Assembly (NCBI GenBank): GCA_000992695.1
Contig: LBUS01000001.1
Span: 1 to 64,000, forward strand
Source of the DNA: Candidatus Peregrinibacteria bacterium GW2011_GWF2_38_29
GTDB lineage: Bacteria; Patescibacteriota; Gracilibacteria; UBA1369; UBA12463
Length of the DNA stretch: 64,000 nucleotides
Direction of reading: 5' to 3'
In this document: positions 1-8,698 of the stretch, piece after piece
Position numbering within the stretch: the first letter of the stretch is position 1
Layout: the number at the start of each line of letters is the position of its first letter
Notes under the pieces: generated by a model
Database searches by the model: none
The model's input: only the letters and a program-made list of their open reading frames with translations
What the model was told of the DNA's origin: nothing
Program-made: the position numbers and the translations under genes

Positions 1-16
1 ACAAAGTGGAGAAAAA

Positions 17-784
17 ATGTTATATCTGTGCGAACCTGAAGATGATTTTATTAAAAATTTTCTTTTGTACAAAAAGGAGCATGATTGTTCGCCTAAGACG
101 TTAAATGTTTACCTGAGCGCTATTAAATTCTTTTATAAAGAAATCCTGAATAAACCGTATGCAATAAACGTAAAATTCGCTAGACGAAATAAAAAATTAC
201 CGGTTGTTTTATCACATTCGGAAATTATGGATATTATAGGAACTCTCAGAAATTTGAAACATAAATTGGTAGTATCTCTCGCCTACGGCTCGGGCCTGCG
301 AGTCAGCGAGATCACAAATCTCAAACTGCAAGATTTGGACTTTAATCAAAAAATTATTTATGTGCGACAAGGCAAAGGCGCAAAAGACCGCATCACCGTT
401 CTCCCGTCCGCTATTATTGATGATTTGCGAAATTTTATAGATAATTATCGCGCTGATCGGTCGCTTTCACGGTCATGCTCACAATCGCAATCTCAATCTC
501 AATCACAGCCCCAGCCCAATTTTTTATTTTTGAGCCAAAGAGGTGGGAAACTCACCACCAGATCAATTCAAAAAGTTTTTAAAAACGCTTTATATCGTGC
601 CGGAATAGACAAGCCCGCGTCTTTTCACTCCTTAAGGCACAGCTTTGCAACGCATCTTGTTGAAAATGGCATGCAACTCAATATTTTGCAAGAACTACTT
701 GGCCACAGCAGTATCCGAACAGCTCAAATTTACACACATTTATCAAAAGAGTGTTTTTTGAAAAGCTTAAATAGTCCGTTGTAA
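17..784 (+). CDS. Tyrosine recombinase, Xer-like
   Basis: Site-specific DNA recombinase of the phage integrase/Xer family (255 aa). A short SAM-like core-binding domain occupies about residues 8-60 and the catalytic domain follows. The catalytic set is visible: R95 (GSGLRVSE), K in GKGAKDR near 120-124, H204-x-x-R207 (HSLRH), H230 (LLGH) and the nucleophile Y239 (AQIYTH). An unusual SQSQSQSQ-type low-complexity insert sits at about 154-167, between the beta-hairpin Lys and the HxxR box. The ATG has GGAG 5 nt upstream, so the start is plausible, but the frame is open to the window edge and a longer N-terminus cannot be excluded. It ends 11 bp from the 3' end of a tRNA-Ser. It may be the chromosomal dimer-resolution Xer or an element integrase; length and core domain favour Xer-like. 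Confidence 0.9.
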   Translation: MLYLCEPEDDFIKNFLLYKKEHDCSPKTLNVYLSAIKFFYKEILNKPYAINVKFARRNKKLPVVLSHSEIMDIIGTLRNLKHKLVVSLAYGSGLRVSEITNLKLQDLDFNQKIIYVRQGKGAKDRITVLPSAIIDDLRNFIDNYRADRSLSRSCSQSQSQSQSQPQPNFLFLSQRGGKLTTRSIQKVFKNALYRAGIDKPASFHSLRHSFATHLVENGMQLNILQELLGHSSIRTAQIYTHLSKECFLKSLNSPL

Positions 785-795
785 AAACGGCGTGT

Positions 796-888
796 TGGCG
801 GAGAGGGAGGGATTTGAACCCTCGCGGGGACTAATGCCCCCCTACAGGTTTAGCAAACCCGCCCCTTCAGCCTCTTGGGTACCTCTCC
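796..888 (-). tRNA. tRNA-Ser(GCT)
   Basis: The reverse strand folds as a class II tRNA: acceptor GGAGAGG/CCTCTCC, anticodon loop with GCT, a long variable arm (GGGGGCATTAGTCCCC), the T-loop GGTTCAAATCC, discriminator G and an encoded CCA. The 3' end faces the recombinase gene. Confidence 0.95.
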
Positions 889-1004
889 GTATAAGTTTAT
901 TCGAATGAGTTTGCTATTTCCAAGTGGCATTTCGGATTTTAGCTTAAAACCGCGCCTATAACAACATATTTTTTGCTCGCGCTTAGCGCGCATTTTCGCA
1001 TATA

Positions 1005-1034
1005 TCAAAAAGAAGCTCCCGAAGGAGCCTCTTA
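1005..1034 (-). terminator. Rho-independent terminator
   Basis: On the minus strand GGCTCC-TTCG-GGAGCT forms a hairpin with a tetraloop, followed by TTCTTTTT. It lies just downstream of the minus-strand membrane protein gene at 1085-1879. Confidence 0.75.
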
Positions 1035-1084
1035 AATTGTAAAGAACAAATGTGAATCTAATTCTACGGATATTTCTTTCTAAG

Positions 1085-1879
1085 TCAAGTCGATTTTAAA
1101 AATTTATTTCGAATCATGTTCCAAAGCACTATAAAAACAAAAACTCCAATATATGCAATTAACGTTCCAAGCCAAATTCCATATTTTTCAAAAGTCAAAA
1201 CTGCAATATACATGTGCAAAATATAAACAAGGGCTCCAGGGAAAAATAAAGACTTTGCAACTGATGGGATCACCTGCTTGCCTTGCAAAAGATAATAAAT
1301 AACAAATGTTGATGTGAAAATAATCGGAAACGCGGACGCAACGCCGCCCCAAACGTTTCCCAAAGTTTTTGAAAGAATAAGAATAATCGCGATTACAGAT
1401 CCACCCAAAAGTCCGCGCAAAAATATGTGCTTTGCGTTCATCGGATAAACCTTGAATTTATCAACTTGTGGCAATTTTCTAATAACCAAATATGGAATAA
1501 TTATCCCCGGCAAGCCATATAAAACAGATATTAAAAATGTACTTGGCGGATAAATGATTACAAAAAATGCTGATACGAAAAACGCTAAAAATCCTCCGAA
1601 AAGTGCAGCTGCTAAGCCGAAGGACGAAAGCACTGCAAAAGTTCCGACAAATAAAAAGTCCGACATTAGTGCGGCCGGAACGACTGTCGCAACGTGAACC
1701 GCGTCAGCCGGAGTTGTTGCAAGTCCTGTGAAAAATACGCCAAGTGCGCAAGTTATTGGCAGAGCCAAAACAACCCCGCGCCAGTATGCGTTCAAACGCT
1801 CGCCAATCAAAGTCTGCATCGCGATAACAATACCGCCGACAAGAAAAGAAACGAGGACTTGAATTTGGAAGATAGACAT
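1085..1879 (-). CDS. Polytopic membrane protein with internal duplication
   Basis: 264 aa, almost entirely hydrophobic, about eight membrane segments. The two halves resemble each other: the first has YWRGVVLALPITCALGVFF near residue 32 and the second VWGGVASAFPIIFTSTFVI near residue 176, so the protein is probably an inverted or tandem repeat of a four-helix unit. That W-x-G...P pattern resembles DUF3147/GlpM-type membrane proteins, a family-level guess from memory. No catalytic motif is visible and the substrate is unknown. A terminator hairpin lies about 50 bp downstream and the gene appears to be a single transcription unit. Confidence 0.75.
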   Translation of the reverse strand: MSIFQIQVLVSFLVGGIVIAMQTLIGERLNAYWRGVVLALPITCALGVFFTGLATTPADAVHVATVVPAALMSDFLFVGTFAVLSSFGLAAALFGGFLAFFVSAFFVIIYPPSTFLISVLYGLPGIIIPYLVIRKLPQVDKFKVYPMNAKHIFLRGLLGGSVIAIILILSKTLGNVWGGVASAFPIIFTSTFVIYYLLQGKQVIPSVAKSLFFPGALVYILHMYIAVLTFEKYGIWLGTLIAYIGVFVFIVLWNMIRNKFLKST

Positions 1880-1922
1880 AAAAACGTACTTAATTTATCT
1901 GGGTGGCTTTTTTATTGCGTGT

Positions 1923-2050
1923 GCAATAGGGAAATGCTCGTCTCATTGAAAAATAAGTCTCCTGACGTCGACTAATTTTTCATTCGACGTCCTGCGCTCC
2001 GTGAACGCTGAATTCGCGTTCACTCCGCTTCGGACCGCATTTCTCGCTAC
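1923..2050 (+). repeat. Structured dispersed element, family 2, copy 1
   Basis: About 128 bp, similar to 41859-41981. An outer stem GAAATGC (1931-1937)/GCATTTC (2037-2043) encloses an AT-rich hairpin and the hairpin GTGAACGC (2001-2008)/GCGTTCAC (2016-2023). The second copy preserves the stems with different bases. It ends 5 nt from the CCA end of tRNA-Tyr. Function unknown; either a mobile repeat or a structured RNA. Confidence 0.7.
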
Positions 2051-2054
2051 TATT

Positions 2055-2140
2055 TGGTGGGCAGGGAGAGATTTGAACTCCCGAAGACCGGAGTCAGCAG
2101 ATTTACAGTCTGCCCCATTTGGCCACTTTGGTACCTGCCC
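2055..2140 (-). tRNA. tRNA-Tyr(GTA)
   Basis: Reverse strand class II tRNA with acceptor GGGCAGG/CCTGCCC, anticodon GTA (complement of 2104-2106), long variable arm, T-loop GAGTTCAAATCTC, discriminator A and encoded CCA. Confidence 0.95.
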
Positions 2141-2225
2141 ATGGAACGGTACGATATGCGGAAATATTATTTCACATTTTGCTTAATAATCAAGGCTTGA
2201 TATAATTGAACAAAATATTTCAAAT

Positions 2226-3776
2226 ATGAGCGCGTACAATTTTATACTTAAAAAGACAAATATCCGCACCGGAAAGCATTTGATTTTCTATCTCACGTGC
2301 ATAATCTACATGACGATTTATAGCACCGCGACGATCAGCATTACGCTTTTCTTGAACGAGCACTACAGTGTTATGTTTGTTGGTATTTTTATGGCTATGA
2401 CAAATGTCATATCAATGCTAACGGATGTCCCAATCGGATATCTTCAAAAAGTTATCCCTCAAAAAATTCTTTTAATATTCTCAATAGTTGGCGTAATGAT
2501 CGCAATGTTTATATTCATACTTGCGGATCAAGCAATCGCAATAAGCTTCCTTGCGGTTCTTATATATGGTGCCGCATATGATTTCTATCACATAACGATG
2601 ATGTCCTATATTCTTGATATTTCTTCTCCTGAAGAATATTCGCAATCACTTTCACAAAAAAATGTCGCCGACGCACTTGGCCTTCTTCTTGGCTTACTTA
2701 TCGCAAGCGCATTGAGCGTTCTTTCTTTTATAAATCCTTTTGTTGTCGTCCTTCTTGCATTTGCTTTTGATCTTTTGTTTGTCATGGTTCTTTTTGATCA
2801 GGCTGAATATGACACCTCTCTTGATAAAATGGATAGCGACATGGTTTTGGGTAAACTCGCGCCTGTTCAAATGGCTGAAAAGCTTAAAGATTTCTTTGTA
2901 TCAACCGCAATTACGAGCCTAAATAAACTTGAGGATTCCGCACATTCTTTAAAAGAAAAAATCGATAATAAATCCGTTATCATCATCAATAACATTCATC
3001 CGCTTCAAGAAGCGAAAAAAGAAAGTATGATCGATGGAATGAAAGATTCTTTCAAAAGCTTATTTGGCATTTTTTCACCGGAGCCTCAGTGGCCACTCGT
3101 TTGGGCAAGCGTAACGGTTATGTTCTTTAGTTTGTGGGATACGTTTGTAACGACTTTTATGCTTCTTTTCATTATGAAAAAGGTTGTTGAAGCGAATAAC
3201 ATGAGCCCAATGTGGTCTGGCGTAATCATCGCCGTTATTGCCGCGCCGCTTTTTGTTTGCCAGATACCTTTTTCAAAACTTGCGGATAAAATCGGTAAAC
3301 CATTTTTTATTTATGCCGGTTCAGCTCTGTCCGCTATTGCGATAATTGCGCTCGGCTTTTCAGTCGATATCAGCGTTGTCCTTTTATCAGGCATGGCAAT
3401 AAGCGTTGGTTATGCAATGGCGTTCCCGGCTGTTCAAGGGTTTTTCGCACAACGATTCCAGGAACATTATGCAAAAATACATAACACAAACAGTCTCGAC
3501 TCAAATGTGAGCGCCGGGCCCTTGAAAACCATTGTTGATTTTGGCAACGTTTTTGCTCAACTTGGCGGAGCCGCGCTTATTACGCTTGTTGATTTCGGCC
3601 CAACCTTTGTTATTCTTGGCGTGCTTTTATTCTTTATTTTTGCCGCCGGACTCGCCGCAATGCAACTCGTTTTAAAGCCAATACTCCCACATGGCGAATC
3701 GCCTGTGAAATCTGAAAATACGCAAAATCCGCCGGATGCCTTACCGCCTGCGTCAACACCCGCAAGCGCGACTTAG
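2226..3776 (+). CDS. MFS-type membrane transporter
   Basis: 516 aa with about twelve hydrophobic segments in two blocks (residues 15-195 and 285-490), the layout of the major facilitator superfamily. The halves are joined by an unusually long hydrophilic linker, about residues 197-280, rich in Lys/Glu/Asp and partly helical. The C-terminal tail after about 485 is Pro/Ala/Ser-rich and probably disordered. No substrate can be assigned. A TATAAT box lies at 2201-2206, about 19 nt before the ATG. The gene is tail-to-tail with the HD-domain gene (stop codons adjacent at 3776/3777). Confidence 0.8.
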   Translation: MSAYNFILKKTNIRTGKHLIFYLTCIIYMTIYSTATISITLFLNEHYSVMFVGIFMAMTNVISMLTDVPIGYLQKVIPQKILLIFSIVGVMIAMFIFILADQAIAISFLAVLIYGAAYDFYHITMMSYILDISSPEEYSQSLSQKNVADALGLLLGLLIASALSVLSFINPFVVVLLAFAFDLLFVMVLFDQAEYDTSLDKMDSDMVLGKLAPVQMAEKLKDFFVSTAITSLNKLEDSAHSLKEKIDNKSVIIINNIHPLQEAKKESMIDGMKDSFKSLFGIFSPEPQWPLVWASVTVMFFSLWDTFVTTFMLLFIMKKVVEANNMSPMWSGVIIAVIAAPLFVCQIPFSKLADKIGKPFFIYAGSALSAIAIIALGFSVDISVVLLSGMAISVGYAMAFPAVQGFFAQRFQEHYAKIHNTNSLDSNVSAGPLKTIVDFGNVFAQLGGAALITLVDFGPTFVILGVLLFFIFAAGLAAMQLVLKPILPHGESPVKSENTQNPPDALPPASTPASAT

Positions 3777-4817
3777 TTAGTCAGTTGCCACACTATCATT
3801 CGCTATCGCCATAGCTTCCTCAAGAAGTCCTGTTCTGACAATCTCGTCTTTTCCAAGCCTCATATTCCCTTTAGGCTTTTTCCCGTCACGCTCAAACTCT
3901 TTTCTTTTAGCTTCAAGTGCTTCCGCCAAATCCCTTCTTCCATCATCGTCTAAAAATTCATGATACTCCATTCGAATAACTCCAAGTAATCCCGATGCTC
4001 TCCTAACCATTCTTTGCACGCCTTTAAGCCCTTCATCGAATGTCATTAAATCTCTACCTCGCTCTCTTCTGCCTGTTACGGCTTGCATACTGTCCACGAC
4101 TTCAACTAATTTACCGGCCCTCACCGCATGTTCATCGCTATGTCTATCATCCGTATTTGGAAATCTGAATCTTCTTGCCGCGTGATGCCCTCCGGCTGCA
4201 AGAAAAGTATCATGATGTATTCCGCGCCTATTCAGATGCTGTCTTGTCCAAATAACATGTGCGTTATAGAAATCTCGGAGCGTAACATCTTCAGGATTTA
4301 GCCTATTTATAACCTTACGTGTTTCTTGAAATATCAATCTCGCTTCGGGACGTGTTACGCATTTTTCCCTTACGAGATGATTTAAAAACGTTGATAATTG
4401 TATCTTTGACGGACTCCCTTCTTTTGGATCATCCGTCTCCGCTATTTCCATGAACTCCGGTCTGCTAAAAACCAGTCCATACACTATAACAAATGGATTT
4501 TTCCCGTCTTCATATTCAATTCCCGGCGGACCACATTTGCCAATGTCGTGCAAAAGCGCACCTGTTGCGATCGCGCTTTTATCCACCTCTACAGTGCTTT
4601 TACTATCCATTGATGGAGCTGTAATAATTCCTGTATTTTTTAATACATGCCTCACTCCAACGCCAACGGCGAGACTATGAGAAAAATGTGGCGTGTCTCC
4701 CAGTCTAACCAGATTTTCAATTAAATCCTTTGGCACTCTTTTTAGGTCTAATTCTCTTATTGCCGTTTTTACAGCTTCCATTCTTTGTCCCGGTGTTTCC
4801 AGCGATCCAAATCTCAT
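3777..4817 (-). CDS. HD-domain protein, HD-GYP-like
   Basis: 346 aa. The HD metal-binding signature is clear: H47, then H90-D91 (GALLHDIGK), further histidines in AAGGHHAARR, and a downstream Asp in KLVEVVDSMQAVTGR that matches the last metal ligand. The spacing and the DIGK sequence resemble HD-GYP phosphodiesterases more than dNTPases, but the GYP triad itself is not clear. The substrate (cyclic dinucleotide or other phosphoester) is inference. The C-terminal 70 residues are charged and helical. Start ATG at 4817. The gene is divergent from murB across only 40 bp. Confidence 0.75.
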   Translation of the reverse strand: MRFGSLETPGQRMEAVKTAIRELDLKRVPKDLIENLVRLGDTPHFSHSLAVGVGVRHVLKNTGIITAPSMDSKSTVEVDKSAIATGALLHDIGKCGPPGIEYEDGKNPFVIVYGLVFSRPEFMEIAETDDPKEGSPSKIQLSTFLNHLVREKCVTRPEARLIFQETRKVINRLNPEDVTLRDFYNAHVIWTRQHLNRRGIHHDTFLAAGGHHAARRFRFPNTDDRHSDEHAVRAGKLVEVVDSMQAVTGRRERGRDLMTFDEGLKGVQRMVRRASGLLGVIRMEYHEFLDDDGRRDLAEALEAKRKEFERDGKKPKGNMRLGKDEIVRTGLLEEAMAIANDSVATD

Positions 4818-4844
4818 ATATAATTACTTATGATTTAAATTTTG

Positions 4845-4850
4845 TAGAAT
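4845..4850 (+). promoter_or_regulatory. -10 box of murB, leaderless layout
   Basis: TAGAAT ends 7 nt before the murB ATG, so the predicted transcript would begin at or next to the start codon. No good -35 hexamer is evident. Confidence 0.5.
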
Positions 4851-4857
4851 ATAGTTT

Positions 4858-5787
4858 ATGATAAAAATGAAAAAAGTCAAGGATAAAGAGTCGGGTTTGT
4901 CAAAAATGCTTTTAAATATGCAAAAAAAAATCTCCTTAAAAAACTTCAGCTCTTTTAAAATTGGTGGAAATACAAAATATTTTTATGAAGCAAAGACTGT
5001 TTTGGGGCTTAAAAAAGCTTTAAATTGGGCTAAAAAAAGTAAAATAAAATATTTTATACTTGGTGGTGGAAGCAATGTTTTATTTTCAGATGATGGTTTT
5101 GATGGGCTCATCGTTAAATTGAATTTTAATAAAATCAAAGTTTCCGGCGAGAAAATTCATGTTGAATCGGGTGCGAATTTGGGGCTTGTTGTTGCCACGG
5201 CTTTAAAAAACAAACTTGCTGGAATCGAGGATTTAAGCGGAATTCCGGGCACAATCGGCGGAGCGATTCGTGGAAATGCCGGAATAAAAACTTGTTGGAT
5301 CGGCGATAAAATTGAAAGTGCAAAAATTTTTGACGCCGCACAAAATAAAATAATAACTTTTCGCAAAAAAGATTTTAAATTTTCCTATCGCGAAAGCGTT
5401 TTGAAAAAACATAAAAATCTAATTCTACTAAATGCGATTTTAAAATTAAAGCGCGTAAAAGATGTTTCTCCTGCGACTAGTCAAATTAAGGAATTGGCTT
5501 TAAAAAGAGCAAAATCACAACCAAAAGGCCTTTCTTGCGGATGTATCTTTATGAATCCGACCAAAAAATATAAAGGGAAACCCGTAAGTGCCGGTGAGCT
5601 AATTGATAAAACCGGTCTCAAAGGAAAACGCCTTGGCAATGCTGAAATTTCAAACATTCATGCAAACTTTTTCGTAAATAAAGGTAATGCATCTTCAAAA
5701 GACATGCTCGCTTTAATTAGTTTGGCAAAAAGTGAAGTCTATAAAAAATTTAAAATTAGGCTTGTGGAAGAGATAGAAATCGTTTAG
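4858..5787 (+). CDS. murB: UDP-N-acetylenolpyruvoylglucosamine reductase MurB
   Basis: Flavin-dependent reductase giving UDP-MurNAc in peptidoglycan synthesis, cytosolic, 309 aa (normal for the family). FAD-binding motifs are visible: FKIGGNTKYF, LGGGSNVLFSDDGFDG and GIPGTIGGAIRGNAG. The substrate-binding Arg lies in SYRESVL, and the terminal catalytic Glu lies in RLVEEIEIV. The usual catalytic Ser position (SAGSxFKNP) reads SCGCIFMNP, so a Cys stands in as the proton donor. The ATG at 4858 is preferred because a -10 box lies 7 nt upstream; a second ATG at 4867 is possible. Confidence 0.95.
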   Translation: MIKMKKVKDKESGLSKMLLNMQKKISLKNFSSFKIGGNTKYFYEAKTVLGLKKALNWAKKSKIKYFILGGGSNVLFSDDGFDGLIVKLNFNKIKVSGEKIHVESGANLGLVVATALKNKLAGIEDLSGIPGTIGGAIRGNAGIKTCWIGDKIESAKIFDAAQNKIITFRKKDFKFSYRESVLKKHKNLILLNAILKLKRVKDVSPATSQIKELALKRAKSQPKGLSCGCIFMNPTKKYKGKPVSAGELIDKTGLKGKRLGNAEISNIHANFFVNKGNASSKDMLALISLAKSEVYKKFKIRLVEEIEIV

Positions 5788-5809
5788 AATAGGCTCTTAT
5801 TTTAAAAAT

Positions 5810-6271
5810 ATGAGTGAAATAATTGATGATTATTTAAGCGTATACGAAAACGATCCTTTAGAAATCGCCAAAGAATTAATTGACGAAGCTCATAAAATAA
5901 AACCCGGAAAATCCACTCTTTCATTCTCAGGCGTCCCTGCCCCTACGCGCCCTTTTGTTTTTGAAAATGATGTGCGTGAATTAAGAGCGCTCCAAAAAAG
6001 GGCTGATGAGATTGTAGACCCGCTTGTTCGTCATTCCGTAAATGTGGAATTAAATGATATATACAACATGCTTTGCATGCGTGAGTTTGGTGAAATTTGT
6101 CATATCCTGCAACATGCCATACAAAATGGTAATAACGTACAAGAAATTTGCCCTCTTATTGCACGTGCCGGAAGAACCATCTCAATGATAACTAACCCCG
6201 GAATAAAAGCCGCTTCAGAAAAAGAATTATTAAGGCTTGAACTTTTAAGCAGTGAAATGAGAAAAAGCTAA
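5810..6271 (+). CDS. Hypothetical protein, small helical
   Basis: 153 aa, soluble, no signal peptide or membrane segment, mostly alpha-helical by composition. It begins MSEIIDDYLSVYEND and contains a conserved-looking acidic/Arg-rich segment (ELRALQKRADEIVDPLVRH). No domain recognised. It follows murB by 22 bp with TAGAAT at 5786-5791, so it may have its own promoter or be co-transcribed. It is followed by a strong promoter for the next gene. Confidence 0.6.
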   Translation: MSEIIDDYLSVYENDPLEIAKELIDEAHKIKPGKSTLSFSGVPAPTRPFVFENDVRELRALQKRADEIVDPLVRHSVNVELNDIYNMLCMREFGEICHILQHAIQNGNNVQEICPLIARAGRTISMITNPGIKAASEKELLRLELLSSEMRKS

Positions 6272-6285
6272 CTGCGCCACTGCCC

Positions 6286-6314
6286 TTGACAAACCTATTA
6301 GTATTTGCTATAAA
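6286..6314 (+). promoter_or_regulatory. Sigma70-type promoter
   Basis: TTGACA at 6286-6291, a 17 nt spacer and TATAAA at 6309-6314: near consensus. It drives the gene starting at 6346 and shows that a TTG start at 6286, although in frame, is part of the -35 box and not a codon. Confidence 0.8.
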
Positions 6315-6345
6315 TATATCCTTATTAAATTTAAACAATAAAAAT

Positions 6346-8091
6346 ATGAGCGATAGAGCACCTGAATATTTTAAAGATCTTGGCTTAAGTGATCAAGTTT
6401 TTAATGAATCCGATATGCTTGCGTACGGCGTATTTGAAGGCGCTCAAATGAGCGATAGCGACAGAGATCTTGAAAGAACCAAATATGTTGCCGTCATAAC
6501 CCTTATCTCTAATGCTATTGACGATTTCTACACCGTACATTCTACCGGAGATAAACTTGACGAAGCGTATATCGCGGCCAAAAATATAGATTCTCCTGAA
6601 CTTAGAAATAGAGCATTACAACTTATAAAGCTTGTTAGTAATATAGCCTTGTCCGGTAACGCCGATAATCAACTGGATTCTATTAAAAGATTTATTCAAG
6701 TTGAATCTGTACACCATAGCTCTTTACGTGCCGGCTCACCTATTGACGATGCTGGAAGCGTTGCTAAGTGCGAAACTGATATTGTTTTTTCCGGTGCTGA
6801 TGCGACTGAATTTAATTCTGCAAAAATCGCATTACTTGGTCTTTCAAAACTTGTTGCCTCTAAGGCCACCACCACTAGCGCGTCTGGAACCGATCTTACC
6901 GAGACATGGTTAAAAAATCCCGATGCCAGCAATTTCTTTCCTGAAGACATTGCTCAAAATAAATTGCTAGCTGCCACCGTTAAAAGTAGCAAGATCTCTG
7001 TTATTGAAAGAATTGGACTCGTTGCGCAAGCTGAAACGCTATTAAGTATCGTTGAAACACCCGGACAAGCCGATATATTAAGAACTTTAATCGCTAAAGC
7101 TAAAGGTGAAGTATTGTTAAGAGGCGTTGAAGAACTACGAAAAGACGTAATGCAAGACGTTAGAGCTTCTAATGGAATCTCTGCTAAACGCCATATAGCA
7201 AAAGCAAAACTCTTAGTTGAACTTATGCCTGAAGGAGCCAGCAAAAGATCTGCTCTTCAAAAAGTCGCAAGCGCCGAAAGAGCGTTTGGTACCACCGCCG
7301 ATTCCGACGATCAGGGGACTAGAGATTTCAAAATTGATGTGCCGGCGGCTGATGACGATAACGACCTTGATGAACTTGATAGGGCTCTTATAAAATCACA
7401 TAAAACCTTATATAGATTGGTGGCTCTTTTTAGCTTACTTGCTACATTTGCAACTGTTGTTGCCACGCACCAAGATGAAGCCGAAAGCATTTTATCATCA
7501 ATGGGAGATGGCATGTCTGAAAGGTTCATAGAGCCTGCTGATAGAATGATTGGCGAATTTCAAGTATGGCTTGGAAGTATTGGAAGAGATAGTGAATCTG
7601 AAAAAGCCGCCACGCATGAAGCTGTTGGGATACTTGATGATGCGTTAAAAGCTGGAGCTGAAAAGACCGGCAATGACACGTCCTCACTTGCTCCAATTTT
7701 ATCCGGCAAAACAGCTCCTGTTACTGAAGCAGTGCCTGAAGAACGGCCTGTGCAACCTGCTGCCGTTGCTCCTGAAGCAGATGAAAACGTACCAAGCTTC
7801 CAACAAATCGATACCGCTCTTGTTCACTTCAAATACACCGACGACGGAAGGGTTGTTGCCACAGGAAAAATCGATTTCAAAATAACAGCCGGAACCCTTG
7901 AACTTATCTCGAGAGATTTTGAAGTAGACCACACTTCATACCTTAAATTTAAAGTAACCGGAAAAGACGGTAAAACTTCCGAAATTTACGTATTAAGCCC
8001 TGCCGAAGTATCAAAACAAGAAATTCTTGGGAATATTGCTAACGGGACTTTCACGGTACCGGTTTTCACCTTTTCGAAAGACAGGTCTTAA
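6346..8091 (+). CDS. Hypothetical protein with one membrane segment
   Basis: About 581 aa from the ATG at 6346 (MSDRAPEYF), 32 nt after the promoter. An in-frame TTG 60 nt upstream is rejected because it lies in the -35 box. The N-terminal ~350 residues are helical and acidic. One transmembrane segment follows (LVALFSLLATFATVVA, about residues 355-372). After it comes a low-complexity Pro/Ala/Glu linker and a beta-rich C-terminal domain (about 490-581). The likely topology is cytosolic N-terminus and extracytoplasmic C-terminus, which is an inference. No known domain recognised. Confidence 0.7.
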   Translation: MSDRAPEYFKDLGLSDQVFNESDMLAYGVFEGAQMSDSDRDLERTKYVAVITLISNAIDDFYTVHSTGDKLDEAYIAAKNIDSPELRNRALQLIKLVSNIALSGNADNQLDSIKRFIQVESVHHSSLRAGSPIDDAGSVAKCETDIVFSGADATEFNSAKIALLGLSKLVASKATTTSASGTDLTETWLKNPDASNFFPEDIAQNKLLAATVKSSKISVIERIGLVAQAETLLSIVETPGQADILRTLIAKAKGEVLLRGVEELRKDVMQDVRASNGISAKRHIAKAKLLVELMPEGASKRSALQKVASAERAFGTTADSDDQGTRDFKIDVPAADDDNDLDELDRALIKSHKTLYRLVALFSLLATFATVVATHQDEAESILSSMGDGMSERFIEPADRMIGEFQVWLGSIGRDSESEKAATHEAVGILDDALKAGAEKTGNDTSSLAPILSGKTAPVTEAVPEERPVQPAAVAPEADENVPSFQQIDTALVHFKYTDDGRVVATGKIDFKITAGTLELISRDFEVDHTSYLKFKVTGKDGKTSEIYVLSPAEVSKQEILGNIANGTFTVPVFTFSKDRS

Positions 8092-8142
8092 GGCCAAGCT
8101 TCAAGCCATAAAATTAAAGTGTAATAAAGTGCAATAAGATAG

Positions 8143-8171
8143 TTGCATTATTTATCTTCGTATCTTATAAT
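8143..8171 (+). promoter_or_regulatory. Sigma70-type promoter of pilin-like gene
   Basis: TTGCAT at 8143-8148, 17 nt spacer, consensus TATAAT at 8166-8171. The ATG of the pilin-like gene is 31 nt further on. Confidence 0.75.
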
Positions 8172-8202
8172 TGAGAAAGTTTAAAATTAAAAATTTATAA
8201 AT

Positions 8203-8604
8203 ATGACAAAAACTCTCAAACAAGTCGTTCTTGTCGGTATCTTTATGGTACTTGGCTTAGCACTTGCAGGCAACGTTTCCGTTACCTTGGCGCAATTTGG
8301 CGTTGAGCAAGCTCACATTGGCGCAGTTGACGCTTCTACCGGTGGCTCAGGAGATCTTCGCTCCCTTGCGATCACCATCATCAACTATGTTCTTGGGTTC
8401 TTGGGTCTTATCGCAGTTGCCATGGTTATCTATGGAGGTATCACTTACGTTACTGCGGCGGGCGAGCAAGGCAAAGTCGACAGTGCGAAAAAAATCATCA
8501 TGTATGCGGTTGTCGGTCTTATCATCGTCATCCTTTCATACGCAATCGTATCCACTGTTCTTAAAGCGGGTACTGGCAATGGGGGAATGGGCGTAGCTCA
8601 ATAA
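8203..8604 (+). CDS. VirB2/TrbC-like pilin or small integral membrane protein
   Basis: 133 aa. An N-terminal signal peptide (residues 1-30, LALAGNVSVTLAQ) is followed by a short Gly/Ser/Asp region and two transmembrane helices (about 53-78 and 95-118) joined by a charged loop containing AAGEQGKVDSAKK. This layout is the hallmark of VirB2/TrbC-type pilins and the pilin-like proteins common in CPR genomes. With its own strong promoter and terminator it is a monocistronic unit, probably highly expressed. No other type IV secretion gene is adjacent, although a VirD4-like ATPase is encoded at 54781-57072. Confidence 0.75.
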   Translation: MTKTLKQVVLVGIFMVLGLALAGNVSVTLAQFGVEQAHIGAVDASTGGSGDLRSLAITIINYVLGFLGLIAVAMVIYGGITYVTAAGEQGKVDSAKKIIMYAVVGLIIVILSYAIVSTVLKAGTGNGGMGVAQ

Positions 8605-8630
8605 TATGAGTTGATTGAATTCGAAATTTG

Positions 8631-8661
8631 ACCCCGCTCAAGGAATTGGGCGGGGTTTTTT
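8631..8661 (+). terminator. Rho-independent terminator
   Basis: ACCCCGC...GCGGGGT hairpin followed by TTTTTT, 27 bp after the pilin-like stop codon. Confidence 0.9.
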
Positions 8662-8698
8662 ATTGCTTAATTAAGCGCGCTTGATTTTTGCGCGACTT

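Noticed and set aside
968-1000. GCGCG-TTA-CGCGC-like hairpin after tRNA-Ser
   Set aside because: Short stem with no clear T run; not assigned to any gene.
2001-2186. Small plus-strand open frame over tRNA-Tyr and family 2 repeat
   Set aside because: It runs through a tRNA and a structured element and has no protein-like conservation; a shadow frame.
6286-6345. TTG start extending the 6346 gene
   Set aside because: The TTG is the first base triplet of a near-consensus TTGACA box with TATAAA 17 nt downstream.
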